Source: Roseibium denhamense (lineage in GTDB: Bacteria; Pseudomonadota; Alphaproteobacteria; Rhizobiales; Stappiaceae). Taken from it: DNA of 64,000 nt. How positions within the stretch are numbered: the first letter of the stretch is position 1; the number at the start of each line of letters is the position of its first letter. Of this stretch, positions 1-9,040 are shown piece after piece. The stretch is from positions 124,001-188,000 of the forward strand of contig NZ_SMLZ01000110.1 in assembly GCF_009711415.1 (NCBI RefSeq), given 5' to 3'. The translations under genes and the position numbers were made by a program. The notes below the pieces were generated by a model. That model was given only the letters and a program-made list of their open reading frames with translations, was not told the DNA's origin and ran no database searches.

Positions 1-69
1 CGGAAATCAGTCATGGGATTCTCGGTGTTTCTATAAATGGGAGAATTGCAGAACGCGCCTGGAGATGAA

Positions 70-89
70 TTTTGCATTCGTATGCAAAA
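70..89. promoter_or_regulatory. Palindromic operator, distal site upstream of ABC importer 1
   Basis: The site has half-sites TTTTGCAT and ATGCAAAA separated by four bases with a central CG, the usual architecture of LacI-family operators. A second copy lies 55 bp downstream (centre to centre) and a third before the dehydrogenase gene. I infer binding by the LacI-type regulator encoded within the same cluster. No gene is seen in bases 1-64. Confidence 0.6.
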
Positions 90-124
90 AAGCATTGCCA
101 AAGTCTTATCCGTGTGTCTACCTA

Positions 125-144
125 TTTTGCATAGGAATGCAAAA
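125..144. promoter_or_regulatory. Palindromic operator, proximal site upstream of ABC importer 1
   Basis: This copy has the same TTTTGCAT-N4-ATGCAAAA half-sites as the upstream site, with spacer AGGA. It ends about 30 bp before the GTG start of the ATPase gene and so probably overlaps its promoter or early leader. The paired sites suggest cooperative or looping repression. Confidence 0.6.
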
Positions 145-175
145 TTACGGCGGCGAACGATCTGGGAGGGGCGTT

Positions 176-1231
176 GTGGCTGAAATTCAGCTCAAAAACG
201 TATCAAAACGCTGGGGCAGCTTTATCGGTGTCGACAACTTCGACCTGACCATCGCCGACCGCGAATTTCTAGTGCTTCTCGGCCCGTCTGGCTGCGGCAA
301 GACGACAACCATGCGGATGATCGCAGGGCTGGAAGAGGCGACCGGCGGCGAGATCATCATCGGCGATCAGGTTGTGAACGACCTTGAGCCGAAGGACCGC
401 GACATCGCCATGGTGTTCCAGTCCTATGGCCTTTATCCCAACATGAATGTCTATGAGAACATCCGTTTCCCATTGAAAGTGCGCAAGGTCGATCCGGCCA
501 CGCATGACGAGCGGGTGATGCGCGCCGCGGACATGGTGGAACTGCGGGAGTTCTTGCACCGGAAACCGGCCGAGTTGTCCGGTGGCCAGCGTCAGCGCGT
601 GGCCCTTGCCCGGGCAATCGTGCGCGAGCCGAATGTCTTTCTCATGGACGAGCCGCTATCCAACCTGGACGCCAAGCTCCGGGTATCGACCCGCGCGCAG
701 ATCAAGAACCTTCAACACGAACTGAAGGTCACCACCATTTACGTGACCCATGACCAGATCGAGGCGATGACCCTTGCCGACCGGGTGGTTGTGATGCAAC
801 GCGGTGTGATTCAACAGGTGGGTTCACCAACCGAAATCTACGACCGGCCAGCAAACACGTTCGTTGCCGCGTTCATCGGCTCTCCCGCCATGAACCTAAT
901 GGAAGGCACGCTCAGCGGCGGTGTGTTTACCAGCGATCATGTCCGCATTGCCGGATTGACCGGTCCGGACGGCCCCATCACGCTTGGCTTCCGTGCGGAA
1001 GATGCAGCGGTCGCTCACGACTCCACGGACACCGAAATCAGCGCGCCCGTCTACACCATGGAGCTTTTGGGCGACGCAACCATGATTACGGTCAAGGCCG
1101 GTGGGGCTCTCGTCTCCGTCAAGGCCAACAAGGATTACCGCATTGAGATCGACGAGACCGTCGGCCTGCATATCCCGGCAGAGATTTGCCATCTGTTTCA
1201 TCACGAGACCGGCGCCCGTCTAGACGGATAA
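176..1231 (+). CDS. Sugar-type ABC transporter ATP-binding protein (MalK/UgpC family)
   Basis: This is the ATPase that powers import through the two downstream permeases. The 351-residue protein has a Walker A motif at about residues 36-44 (GPSGCGKTT), a Q-loop Gln near 82, the LSGGQ signature at about 134-138, Walker B with D158-E159, an H-loop His (THDQ), and a C-terminal TOBE-like regulatory region, as is usual for MalK/UgpC. I chose the GTG start because a GGGAGGG ribosome site lies just ahead. An in-frame ATG at 65 would put both operator palindromes inside the coding sequence. The gene order ATPase, binding protein, permease, permease is that of a carbohydrate importer. The substrate cannot be read from the sequence. 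Confidence 0.93.
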   Translation: MAEIQLKNVSKRWGSFIGVDNFDLTIADREFLVLLGPSGCGKTTTMRMIAGLEEATGGEIIIGDQVVNDLEPKDRDIAMVFQSYGLYPNMNVYENIRFPLKVRKVDPATHDERVMRAADMVELREFLHRKPAELSGGQRQRVALARAIVREPNVFLMDEPLSNLDAKLRVSTRAQIKNLQHELKVTTIYVTHDQIEAMTLADRVVVMQRGVIQQVGSPTEIYDRPANTFVAAFIGSPAMNLMEGTLSGGVFTSDHVRIAGLTGPDGPITLGFRAEDAAVAHDSTDTEISAPVYTMELLGDATMITVKAGGALVSVKANKDYRIEIDETVGLHIPAEICHLFHHETGARLDG

Positions 1232-1309
1232 GCCAGTCCGCCCCGGCCGGAAACCGGCCCAACCATCCAGAGTGGCGCCATGAGGCGCTGAAACAATGGG
1301 AGCGACCCA

Positions 1310-2560
1310 ATGTTAATGAGGAAGGCAGCGCTTGCGGGCGCAATCACACTGATGACCGGCACATTGCTGTCGAGCGCGGCTTTCGCCGAGTGCGGAATTG
1401 AAAACGGGCGCGTCAGCATCATCGGCAATGAATTCCCGGCCATCCAGACCGTCGGCGCCGGCGCTGCCGAGTGCGCTTCCGACACCGTGGAAGTGAAGTC
1501 CAACCTGACAGCAGATCATCAGAAGCTGAATGTCGCGGGTATGAGCGGTGATCCGGCGGAATACACCACCGCCATCATCGCCAATTCCTCGATTGTGGCG
1601 CTGTTGAACGAAGACCTGATCCGTCCGCTTGATGATCTGGTGGCAGAACATGGAGACGGTCTGTCGCAAAACCAGCTGATCACGATCAACGGCAAGGTGA
1701 TGGCCGTTGCCTTCATGGCCAACGCCCAACACCTTGTCTACCGGAAGGACATTCTGGACCAGATTGGCGCGGAACCGCCGAAGACCTATGAGGAAATGCT
1801 GGAGATTGCCCAGAAGATCCGGGATGAAGGCATCCTGCAAAATCCAGTGGGCGGGGCCTACGCGGCTGGCTGGAACCTGGCCCAGGAATTCAACAACATG
1901 TTCCTTGGCTTTGGCGGCGAGTTCTTCAAGCCAGGCACGGCTGAGCCGAATGTCAACTCCGAAGCCGGCGTCAAGGCACTGGAGATGATGAAGGCGCTGA
2001 GCGCGTACATGAACCCGGATTTCCTCACCCATGATTCCAATGCAACGAATGCCGAGTTCCGTGCCGGCAATGTTGCGCTTATGAACATGTGGGGCTCCCG
2101 CGCTGCGACCCTGACGTCCGCGGACGGCGTGCCGCAGGAAGTCGTCGACGGCTTTGCGATTGCCGGCCCGATGACCGTGGGCGGTGGTGACACGGCTGCG
2201 TCCACCCTTTGGTGGGATGGCTGGACTGTTTCCAAGAACATCAGCGACGAAGACGCGGAAGCGACCTTCATTGCCATGAAAAACGCAATCGATCCGTCCA
2301 TCGTTCAGGATCCTGAGGTTGCACTGCAGGCGGTCTGGCTGCTTGAAGGCTATGAGCCGACCCCGGCCGCAACAGGTGTTTTCGCAGCCGCAAACATGAA
2401 GACGATCCCCTACCCGACCTTCCCATATATGGGTCTGATGCACACAGCGCTCGGAGCCGAGCTGACCGACTTCATGCAAGGCAAGGAAAGCGCGGAGCAA
2501 GCCTTGAAGGACGTTGAAGCAGCCTACACTGCTGCTGCCAAGGAAAAGGGCTTTCTCTAA
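1310..2560 (+). CDS. ABC transporter substrate-binding protein (extracellular, family 1)
   Basis: This 416-residue periplasmic solute receptor is predicted for importer 1. It starts with a classical signal peptide (basic MLMRKAA, hydrophobic core, cleavage near SSAAFA-EC). The mature part reads like a maltose/glycerol-3-phosphate-type binding protein, with aromatic and acidic residues in the W-x-W-D-G-W region near residue 300. A short hairpin (GGCCGG-AAA-CCGGCC, 1245-1259) lies in the gap after the ATPase gene, and a strong hairpin follows the stop codon. ATG at 1316 is an alternative start two codons in. The ligand is unknown; the following enzymes suggest a small polyhydroxylated or cyclic compound, which is inference. 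Confidence 0.9.
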   Translation: MLMRKAALAGAITLMTGTLLSSAAFAECGIENGRVSIIGNEFPAIQTVGAGAAECASDTVEVKSNLTADHQKLNVAGMSGDPAEYTTAIIANSSIVALLNEDLIRPLDDLVAEHGDGLSQNQLITINGKVMAVAFMANAQHLVYRKDILDQIGAEPPKTYEEMLEIAQKIRDEGILQNPVGGAYAAGWNLAQEFNNMFLGFGGEFFKPGTAEPNVNSEAGVKALEMMKALSAYMNPDFLTHDSNATNAEFRAGNVALMNMWGSRAATLTSADGVPQEVVDGFAIAGPMTVGGGDTAASTLWWDGWTVSKNISDEDAEATFIAMKNAIDPSIVQDPEVALQAVWLLEGYEPTPAATGVFAAANMKTIPYPTFPYMGLMHTALGAELTDFMQGKESAEQALKDVEAAYTAAAKEKGFL

Positions 2561-2589
2561 GCCCTGCCGTCCGGACTTTTGGCAAGACT

Positions 2590-2614
2590 GGTGCGCCCTG
2601 GCCAAGGGCGCACC
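2590..2614 (+). promoter_or_regulatory. Intercistronic hairpin after the binding-protein gene
   Basis: A perfect 10-bp stem (GGTGCGCCCT / AGGGCGCACC) with a 5-base loop sits between the binding-protein and permease genes. It lacks a T-run, so it is more likely a 3'-end stabiliser or partial attenuator that raises binding-protein mRNA over permease mRNA than a full terminator. Confidence 0.65.
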
Positions 2615-2648
2615 CACCTATCCCTCTCGCGTATGATCGGGCTTTGCC

Positions 2649-3674
2649 ATGAAGCACAGAACCTTCTTCTGGTTCTTCCTGCCGACCGCGCTTGCAATGC
2701 TGATTTTCATTGCTGCGCCTATCGTCTCGGTGGTGATGCAATCGCTATTCGTTCCCCACGAAGCCGTTTTAATCGAAACGGAAAACTGCGGACCGTTCGG
2801 ATGTACAACGAGCATTGTCATCGACCAGGAAGCAACGGAACAACTGCGCGAAGAGCGGCCGCTCGGCCGGTTTGCCGGTCTTGAAATCTACTTCGACCGC
2901 GGGCACCTGGCAGTCGCGGAAATCGGGGAAGCCTGGCAGACCAGCGAAAGCATCGGCGAATTCCTGGGCGAACTCGGCGACCTGCCGTTCTACCGGGCCA
3001 TGGCATTCACCCTCTCCTACACCTTTATCGTGACCCCGCTCCTGATCATCCTGGGGTTCGTGATTGCGCTAGCGGTCAACTCGCTCAACCGGCGCATCAA
3101 AGGCCTGGTGATCTTCTTTTCGCTTCTGCCGATGATCGTTACGCCGCTGATTGGCTCCTTGATCCTCTTCTGGATGATCGACAGCCGGGGGATTATCGGG
3201 GAGTTGATCCAATATCTGGCCGGTGATCCTGACCTGTCCTTGAAGGCCTCAACACCGCTCATGTGGATGGCACTGATGGTTTATGGTGTCTGGCACAGTG
3301 CGCCGTTTGCGTTCGTCGTCTTCTATGCAGGGCTTCAGACCGTTCCCCAAGACACTCTGGAGAGCGCCCAGATCGATGGCGCATCCAGATGGGAGCAGGT
3401 CCGCTATGTCATCCTGCCGCATTTGATGCCGCTGGTGACATTCGTTGCGCTCATTCAGCTGATGGACAATTTCCGGGTCTTTGAGCCAATCGTTGGCTTC
3501 AACGCGTCTGCCCACGCGACATCGCTCTCCTGGATCATCTTCAACGACCTTGGCGGTGAGACCAATCAGCTGTCGGCTGCGGCAACCACGTCGGTGCTGA
3601 CCATTATCGGTGTTGCGATCCTGTTGTCGCCGGTTCTTGTGCGCACATGGCGCGACTTCAGAGGAAAGGCGTGA
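2649..3674 (+). CDS. ABC transporter permease (MalF/UgpA type)
   Basis: This is the first inner-membrane permease of importer 1, at 341 residues longer than the usual 290-310. A membrane helix near residues 8-30 is followed by a periplasmic loop of about 75 residues, which explains the extra length, and then by a standard block of five or so helices. The cytoplasmic EAA loop is visible as the segment around ESAQIDGASRWEQ, which contacts the ATPase. It lies 88 bp after the binding-protein gene, across the hairpin, and 4 bp before the second permease. A clear ribosome site is not evident, so expression may be lower than that of the binding protein. Confidence 0.9.
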   Translation: MKHRTFFWFFLPTALAMLIFIAAPIVSVVMQSLFVPHEAVLIETENCGPFGCTTSIVIDQEATEQLREERPLGRFAGLEIYFDRGHLAVAEIGEAWQTSESIGEFLGELGDLPFYRAMAFTLSYTFIVTPLLIILGFVIALAVNSLNRRIKGLVIFFSLLPMIVTPLIGSLILFWMIDSRGIIGELIQYLAGDPDLSLKASTPLMWMALMVYGVWHSAPFAFVVFYAGLQTVPQDTLESAQIDGASRWEQVRYVILPHLMPLVTFVALIQLMDNFRVFEPIVGFNASAHATSLSWIIFNDLGGETNQLSAAATTSVLTIIGVAILLSPVLVRTWRDFRGKA

Positions 3675-3678
3675 AATC

Positions 3679-4560
3679 ATGGCTGCCGCTGCCCAAAGAA
3701 AACCGGTTTCCCTCAAGGTTGCCTCGCTGGTCTTTATCGTTATCTGGCTTATGGTCGCCGCCTTCCCGTTCTTCTGGACACTTTGGGGATCGTTCAAGGT
3801 CGAGCTCGACTTCTTTTCCATCGCGGATTGGACCAACGCTCTCACGGGCGACCTCACCAAGGAGACGTATGGCCGCCCGTTCACCGGCGCTGGCTACTAT
3901 GGGGCCTGGGTTCAGGAAGAGTTCTGGCGCGCGGCGCTGAACACCTTCATCGTGTGCTTTTTTGTCGTCGTGACGTCTCTGACCATCGGAACACTCGGCG
4001 GCTATGCGCTGAGCCGCTCAGGGCACAATTACGTCTTCTGGCTTTTGATTGCCGCGCTCATCTTCCGCGCCATGCCGCCGATCACCCTGGTTTCGGGTTA
4101 TCTGCCGCCGTTCTTCCAGTGGAACCTCTGGGGCTACCTGCCCACGGCGATCATCGTCCTGGTCGCGATCAATCAACCCTTCACACTTTGGATGCTGCAT
4201 TCCTTCTTCCAGAAGATCCCGAAGGACCTTGACGAAAGCGCAAAAGTCGACGGCTGCACCCAGTTTCAGGCCTTCCGGTTTGTCATCATTCCGGTCATGT
4301 GGCCGGGCGTGATCACCACCGGCCTGTTCAGTTTCCTGCTCGCTTACAATGACTTTGCCGTCACGGCGATGCTGCTGAACGAACAGAACCGGACAATGGT
4401 GCCCAAGATCGCTGCGTTCCTGGGGACCACCTACACCGAAGGCAATGTGATGTTTGCCGTGGCTGCCGTGGTTTCCGCAACGGTTCCGCTGTTCCTGCTG
4501 GTGATGGTGTTCCAGCGCCAGATCGTGTCCGGCCTGACGGCTGGCGCCGTGAAGGGATAA
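3679..4560 (+). CDS. ABC transporter permease (MalG/UgpE type)
   Basis: The second permease of importer 1 has 293 residues and six predicted membrane helices. Its EAA loop (DESAKVDGCTQFQAF) couples to the ATPase, and it ends with the SGLTAGAVKG tail typical of MalG/UgpE proteins. I chose the ATG preceded by GAGGAAAGG, which lies inside the end of the first permease gene; the two genes are therefore translationally coupled. An in-frame ATG at 3610 lies within the upstream gene and adds a non-conserved extension. Confidence 0.92.
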   Translation: MAAAAQRKPVSLKVASLVFIVIWLMVAAFPFFWTLWGSFKVELDFFSIADWTNALTGDLTKETYGRPFTGAGYYGAWVQEEFWRAALNTFIVCFFVVVTSLTIGTLGGYALSRSGHNYVFWLLIAALIFRAMPPITLVSGYLPPFFQWNLWGYLPTAIIVLVAINQPFTLWMLHSFFQKIPKDLDESAKVDGCTQFQAFRFVIIPVMWPGVITTGLFSFLLAYNDFAVTAMLLNEQNRTMVPKIAAFLGTTYTEGNVMFAVAAVVSATVPLFLLVMVFQRQIVSGLTAGAVKG

Positions 4561-4600
4561 CGCAGATGCCAGCAATCAACGCCCAATTGATAGGTGACAC

Positions 4601-5137
4601 ATGAGAGGGTCCCGACCCGAACAAGCGGTTTTGAGCCGTGACACGGACATGAGCAAAACCGACGCAACCCGGCAGGTCATTGAAAGCATGGTCGACGGGC
4701 TCAATGACCACCGCATTGGTGATATCGGCGAGTTCTTCGCCGACGGCTTCCGATGGATGGGCAATACCGGCTGCGGCACAAAAACCGGGCTCAAGGAGTT
4801 TCAGGACAATTGGCAAAAGCCGTTCCAAGCCGCCTTTTCCGACAAAGTCTGCGTGGATGAAGCCCGTCTGTACATGGGCGAATGGGCAGCTGCATTCGGG
4901 CGGCAGGAAGCCACCCATTCGGGTGAGTTCATGGGCGTGGCCCCAACCGGAAAGCGGATTGAAATCAGATATATGGACTTCTGGAAAGTCGTCGACGGGA
5001 AGATTGTCGACAATTGGGTCATGGTTGATTTCCCGCATGTGCTGGCGCAGCTCGGCAAGGATGTATTTGGCGGCGAAGGCTGGGAGAGTTTTGATCGTGG
5101 CGACCGGATACCACCAGCCCCTGAACAGGCGGCCTGA
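4601..5137 (+). CDS. SnoaL-like (NTF2-fold) protein, single domain
   Basis: This 178-residue protein has the cone-shaped SnoaL/NTF2 pattern: an N-terminal helix pair, then a strand-rich C-terminal half with the block IEIRYMDFWKVVDGKIVDNW. That half matches, almost motif for motif, the C-terminal half of the 351-residue SnoaL-like protein encoded at 7221-8276. Members of the fold include polyketide cyclases, dehydratases and isomerases, so an isomerase, hydratase or cyclase role on a pathway intermediate is plausible but unproven. The start could instead be ATG 4649 (MSKTDATRQ). It is co-directional with the importer and precedes the operator of the enzyme operon. Confidence 0.8.
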   Translation: MRGSRPEQAVLSRDTDMSKTDATRQVIESMVDGLNDHRIGDIGEFFADGFRWMGNTGCGTKTGLKEFQDNWQKPFQAAFSDKVCVDEARLYMGEWAAAFGRQEATHSGEFMGVAPTGKRIEIRYMDFWKVVDGKIVDNWVMVDFPHVLAQLGKDVFGGEGWESFDRGDRIPPAPEQAA

Positions 5138-5186
5138 TCGTTGTTCGGCGCAAGCACCCCATCCAGAGAAATGGCCTTGATAGTTG

Positions 5187-5200
5187 TGCATACGTATGCA
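5187..5200. promoter_or_regulatory. Perfect palindromic operator upstream of the dehydrogenase gene
   Basis: TGCATACGTATGCA is a perfect 14-bp palindrome with a central CG, flanked by TTG and AAT. It matches the TGCAT-N4-ATGCA core of the two sites before importer 1. It starts five bases after a TTGATA hexamer (5177-5182) that could be a -35 box, a position suited to repression. Confidence 0.65.
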
Positions 5201-5284
5201 AATTGAAGAAAAAACCATCGCGCCCGATCAATGTGGAGGCTCTAGAAATCCGGCCTTCGCGTGGCGCTTTGAAAGGGAAGAAAC

Positions 5285-6595
5285 ATGGCTGTTGAATATC
5301 TGAAGCGCGGCAAGCCCGAGACAGAACGTTCCGAAGACGATGCCAAGGTCCGCGCGATTGTCGAAGGAACGCTGAGAGACATCGAGACCCGCGGCGATGT
5401 TGCCGTTCGCGAATTGTCCGGGAAGTTCGATAACTACACGCCGGAGAGCTTCCGGTTGAGCGCATCCGAAATTGAAGCCCTGATGAATCAGGTCGCCCCG
5501 CGCGATATGGAAGACATCAAGTTTGCGCAGGAGCAGGTCCGCAACTTCGCACAGGCCCAGCGCGACTCCATGCTAGACATCGAGGTCGAGACCATGCCGG
5601 GTGTGATCTTGGGCCACAAGAACATTCCGGTTCAGTCTGTCGGGTGTTATGTGCCCGGCGGCAAATTTCCGATGGTCGCATCAGCCCATATGTCGGTGGC
5701 AACAGCTTCGGTCGCTAAGGTACCGCGCATCATCGCTGCAACGCCGCCATTCAAAGGCGCTCCCAACCCGGCGGTGATTGCCGCCATGCATCTGGGCGGA
5801 GCGCACGAGATCTATGTGCTTGGCGGGATCCAGGCAGTTGGGGCCATGGCGATCGGCACCGAGACCATAGATCCGGTTCATATGCTTGTCGGCCCGGGCA
5901 ATGCTTTTGTGGCCGAGGCAAAACGCCAGTTGTTCGGCCGGGTTGGCATCGATCTATTTGCCGGCCCCACCGAAACCATGGTGATTGCCGATGAGACGGT
6001 GGATGCGGAACTGTGCGCAACAGATCTCCTCGGACAAGCCGAGCATGGCTACAACTCGCCAGCCGTATTGGTGACCAATTCACGCAAGCTTGCCAATGAG
6101 ACGCTGGAAGAAATCGACCGGCTTCTCAAGATCCTGCCGACAGCGGACACAGCGGCAAAGTCCTGGGAGGACTATGGCGAAGTCATTCTGTGCGACACCT
6201 ATGATGAAATGCTCGCCGTTGCCGATGACATTGCATCCGAGCATGTTCAGGTGATGACAGACCGGGATGACTGGTTCCTGGACAACATGACCTGCTACGG
6301 GGCGCTTTTCCTGGGTGCACGGACAAACGTTGCAAATGGCGACAAGGTTATCGGCACCAACCACACGCTGCCCACCAAGAAGGCCGGGCGTTACACCGGC
6401 GGCCTTTGGGTCGGCAAGTTCCTGAAGACGCATTCCTATCAGAAAGTCCTCACGGACAAGGCTGCAGCCGAAATCGGCGCCTATTGCTCGCGGCTATGCA
6501 TGCTCGAAGGGTTTGTCGGTCACGCGGAACAAGCCAACATCCGGGTCCGCCGGTATGGCGGCGGCAATGTGCCTTATGGGGAGGCAGCTGAATGA
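5285..6595 (+). CDS. Histidinol-dehydrogenase-like, zinc-dependent NAD alcohol dehydrogenase
   Basis: This 436-residue member of the HisD superfamily probably oxidises a primary alcohol, through the aldehyde, to an acid with NAD. The metal and catalytic residues known from HisD are present: Q251 and H254 (LLGQAEHG), the Glu-His pair E319-H320, D353, H360 and H413. The GCYVPGG and AGPTE motifs also fit. No other his gene is nearby, and the gene follows an importer and operator, so this is a catabolic paralogue, of the kind exemplified by HpsN (dihydroxypropanesulfonate dehydrogenase), rather than a histidine-biosynthesis enzyme. The substrate is not predictable from sequence. GGGAAG precedes the ATG; the stop overlaps the GST-like gene. 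Confidence 0.9.
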   Translation: MAVEYLKRGKPETERSEDDAKVRAIVEGTLRDIETRGDVAVRELSGKFDNYTPESFRLSASEIEALMNQVAPRDMEDIKFAQEQVRNFAQAQRDSMLDIEVETMPGVILGHKNIPVQSVGCYVPGGKFPMVASAHMSVATASVAKVPRIIAATPPFKGAPNPAVIAAMHLGGAHEIYVLGGIQAVGAMAIGTETIDPVHMLVGPGNAFVAEAKRQLFGRVGIDLFAGPTETMVIADETVDAELCATDLLGQAEHGYNSPAVLVTNSRKLANETLEEIDRLLKILPTADTAAKSWEDYGEVILCDTYDEMLAVADDIASEHVQVMTDRDDWFLDNMTCYGALFLGARTNVANGDKVIGTNHTLPTKKAGRYTGGLWVGKFLKTHSYQKVLTDKAAAEIGAYCSRLCMLEGFVGHAEQANIRVRRYGGGNVPYGEAAE

Positions 6596-7224
6596 TCAAG
6601 GTTCATGGCCGCATAACCTCGGCAAATGTCCAGCCCGTTATATGGTGCCTGTCGGAACTGGGCGTCCCGTTTGAGCGCCTGGATGTTGGCGGGCCTTTCG
6701 GTGGCAACGACACCCCGGAATACCTGAAGATGAACCCGCTCGGACTGGTACCGGTCCTTGAGGACAATGGGCATGCTATCTCGGAAGCGGCAACGATCCT
6801 GCGTTACCTCATGCGCCAATATGGGGATCATCCGGGTGATCCGATGGCGGCTGCCCGGATCGAACGGTGGGCCGACATGTCCCGGCAGCACATTTACGTC
6901 CCGCTTATCCCGACCATCTTCATTCAGATGGTCAGGACCACTGCAGATGCCCGGAATCAAGCAGCGGTTGATGGTGCTGTTGCAGCGCTGAAGACCTCGA
7001 TGACCATCGTCCAGGACCTGATCACGGACGGGATCATCGGGGGTGAGAGCCTGAACCTTGCGGATTACCAGATCGGCGCCCTGCTGTACCGGTATTACGA
7101 ACTCGACTTCGAACGTGCGGATTTGCCGGGCCTTCGGTCCTACTACCAGCGCCTGTGCGACCGGCCCGCATATCGCGAGGCTGTCATGGTCGAGTTTGCA
7201 CATATGAAAGTGCCCGGCGCATGA
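6592..7224 (+). CDS. Glutathione S-transferase-like protein
   Basis: This 210-residue protein has the two-domain GST layout. The N-terminal thioredoxin-like domain shows a candidate catalytic Ser in RITSANVQP, the cis-proline loop [11 protein letters not shown] and the glutathione-binding [10 protein letters not shown] segment; an all-helical C-terminal domain with LADYQIG follows. It overlaps the dehydrogenase stop and the next start (ATGA), so it is made with the pathway enzymes. A glutathione-dependent isomerisation, ring opening or detoxification step in the pathway is possible. Direct evidence is limited to the fold. Confidence 0.85.
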   Translation: MIKVHGRITSANVQPVIWCLSELGVPFERLDVGGPFGGNDTPEYLKMNPLGLVPVLEDNGHAISEAATILRYLMRQYGDHPGDPMAAARIERWADMSRQHIYVPLIPTIFIQMVRTTADARNQAAVDGAVAALKTSMTIVQDLITDGIIGGESLNLADYQIGALLYRYYELDFERADLPGLRSYYQRLCDRPAYREAVMVEFAHMKVPGA

Positions 7225-8276
7225 CATTGGACCGGCACACACAGCACAAGTCTCTGATCGCGCCGCTTCGCGCGGCCATGTATGACTTTGAGGAAAGTGC
7301 CGTCCGCCGTGCCCTTTCGGATCTGTGTGGCCCTGGGGTCGTGGTTCATCTTTGCCATCCATTTGGCGACCTGGATGGCGCAGATGCTTTTTATACCAAA
7401 GCGTATGCTCCCTTGTTGAAGTCCATTCCGGACCTGGAACGCCGCGACACCATCGTCATGGCGGGACCAACGGCTGACGGAAACGATTGGCTCGGATGCG
7501 GCGGCTATTACACCGGAACCTTCACTGCGCCTTGGCTCGACATTCCGGCGACCGGTCATCAGGTTGCCATGCGCTTTCATGAATTCTACCGGTTTGAAGA
7601 CGGCAAGGCCGTTGAGATCCAGGCGCTCTGGGATATTCCCGAACTCATGATGCAGGCGGATGCCTGGCCGATGGCCCCGAGCCTTGGCCGGGAATGGCAC
7701 GTACCCGGACCGGCAACCCAGGACGGCATTGTTCCGGGTCCCTACGACGAAACGACAGGCAGTGCCACCTGCCGCCTTATCCTGGACATGCTCGATCACC
7801 TCACCCGCCATCCTGCCCAGGGCGGTCCAGAGGTGATGGAGCTGCCGAAGTTCTGGCACAGCCGTATGAGCTGGTATGGTCCGGCCGGGATTGGGACCGG
7901 ACGGGGTATCCGTGGCTTCAGGACCTGGCACCAGCTTCCGTTCCTGAGCGCGATGCCGGATCGCGGCCAGTCGGACGAGCCCGTGGATGCTCACTTCTTC
8001 GGCGACCGCAATTACGCAGCGGTTACCGGCTGGCCGAACATGGTTCAGACGGTGACCCATGACGGTTGGCTGGGCATTGCACCGTCCGGGCAGCGCATCA
8101 CCCTGCGCAGTCTTGATTTCTGGCGGGTGGAAAATGGTCTGATCCGGGAAAACTGGGTGCTTGTCGACCTCCTGCATGCTTTTGCGCAATTGGGCGTTGA
8201 CGTTTTCCGCCGGCTTCGGGAATTCAACAAGGCCCGTCCGGGCTTTGATCCAGAAACCGGAGTTGCTCTGTCATGA
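7221..8276 (+). CDS. Tandem SnoaL-like (NTF2-fold) protein
   Basis: The 351-residue protein contains two SnoaL-like units. The first (about residues 15-150) includes WLGCGGYYTGTF and MRFHEFYRFEDGK. The second (about 215-345) includes RITLRSLDFWRVENGLIRENW, which matches the single-domain protein at 4601-5137. The start overlaps the preceding stop in an ATGA junction, so I reject the upstream in-frame ATG at 7155. No catalytic motif diagnostic of one reaction is visible. An isomerase, dehydratase or cyclase acting on a pathway intermediate is the likeliest general role. Confidence 0.8.
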   Translation: MTLDRHTQHKSLIAPLRAAMYDFEESAVRRALSDLCGPGVVVHLCHPFGDLDGADAFYTKAYAPLLKSIPDLERRDTIVMAGPTADGNDWLGCGGYYTGTFTAPWLDIPATGHQVAMRFHEFYRFEDGKAVEIQALWDIPELMMQADAWPMAPSLGREWHVPGPATQDGIVPGPYDETTGSATCRLILDMLDHLTRHPAQGGPEVMELPKFWHSRMSWYGPAGIGTGRGIRGFRTWHQLPFLSAMPDRGQSDEPVDAHFFGDRNYAAVTGWPNMVQTVTHDGWLGIAPSGQRITLRSLDFWRVENGLIRENWVLVDLLHAFAQLGVDVFRRLREFNKARPGFDPETGVALS

Positions 8277-9040
8277 TCGATCTTCCTTCTACGCCCAGTT
8301 TTTCCTTGAGTGGCAAGCGTGTGCTGGTCGCCGGTGCCTCTTCGGGTATAGGGCTTGCGTGTGCCGCAGCGCTTGCGGAGGCTGGCGGCGATGTGGTGCT
8401 GGCGGCGCGGCGCACCGACAAGCTTCAGGACGCTGTGGCCGCCATGACTGCGAAAGGGTGGTCCGCTTCGGCTCTCCAGCTTGACATCGCAGATGTGCTT
8501 GAAGTTGAGGTCAGTGTCGCCCGGCACGGGCCGTTTGACGTGCTGGTCAACAGCGCCGGTCTTGCCCGCCATACGCCGTCGCTTGAAACCACCCCTGAAG
8601 ATTTTGACGCGGTCATGAACGTCAATCTTCGCGGGGCCTATTTCATCACCCAGTGCGTCGCAAAAGGATTGATCGCAGCCGGGAAGCCCGGATCCTTGAT
8701 CAACATGTCGTCCCAAATGGCACATGTGGGCGGGATCGACCGGGCTGTCTACTGCGCGTCGAAATTTGCGGTGGAAGGGTTCACCAAGGCCATGGCTCTG
8801 GAATTCGGCCCGAAAAAAATCCGCGTCAACACCATCTGCCCGACCTTCATCCGCACACCCTTGACCGAACCGACCTTCGACAACCCGGAGCGGGTGAAAT
8901 GGATCGAAGAGAAGATCAAACTCGGGCGGACCGGAACTGTCGAAGACATCATGGGCGCGGTGCTTTACCTGGCCAGTGATGCCTCCTCGCTTGTGACAGG
9001 AACATCGCTGCTGGTTGACGGAGGCTGGACGGCAGACTGA
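8273..9040 (+). CDS. Short-chain dehydrogenase/reductase (SDR)
   Basis: This classical SDR of 255 residues has the Rossmann nucleotide motif GASSGIG at residues 21-27, the NSAG strand motif, the catalytic Ser in NMSSQMAH and the Tyr/Lys pair in VYCASK. It ends with the usual SLLVDGG substrate-loop tail. An Arg pair after the second strand (ARRTDK) suggests NADP preference. It overlaps both neighbours (ATGA upstream, TGATG downstream). It probably interconverts a hydroxyl and a keto group on the imported substrate or an intermediate. Confidence 0.93.
   Translation: MIDLPSTPSFSLSGKRVLVAGASSGIGLACAAALAEAGGDVVLAARRTDKLQDAVAAMTAKGWSASALQLDIADVLEVEVSVARHGPFDVLVNSAGLARHTPSLETTPEDFDAVMNVNLRGAYFITQCVAKGLIAAGKPGSLINMSSQMAHVGGIDRAVYCASKFAVEGFTKAMALEFGPKKIRVNTICPTFIRTPLTEPTFDNPERVKWIEEKIKLGRTGTVEDIMGAVLYLASDASSLVTGTSLLVDGGWTAD

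Noticed and set aside
65-175. N-terminal extension of the first ATPase from ATG 65
   Set aside because: It would encode both operator palindromes and a non-conserved leader, whereas GTG 176 has a strong GGGAGGG ribosome site and begins the conserved first strand of the family.
1313-2617. 434-codon open frame on the minus strand opposite the binding-protein gene
   Set aside because: It is a high-G+C mirror frame of a well-supported gene, with no ribosome site and no recognisable domain.
5285-6595. Biosynthetic histidinol dehydrogenase (hisD)
   Set aside because: No other his gene is near, and it is preceded by an importer and catabolic operator and overlaps a GST-like gene.
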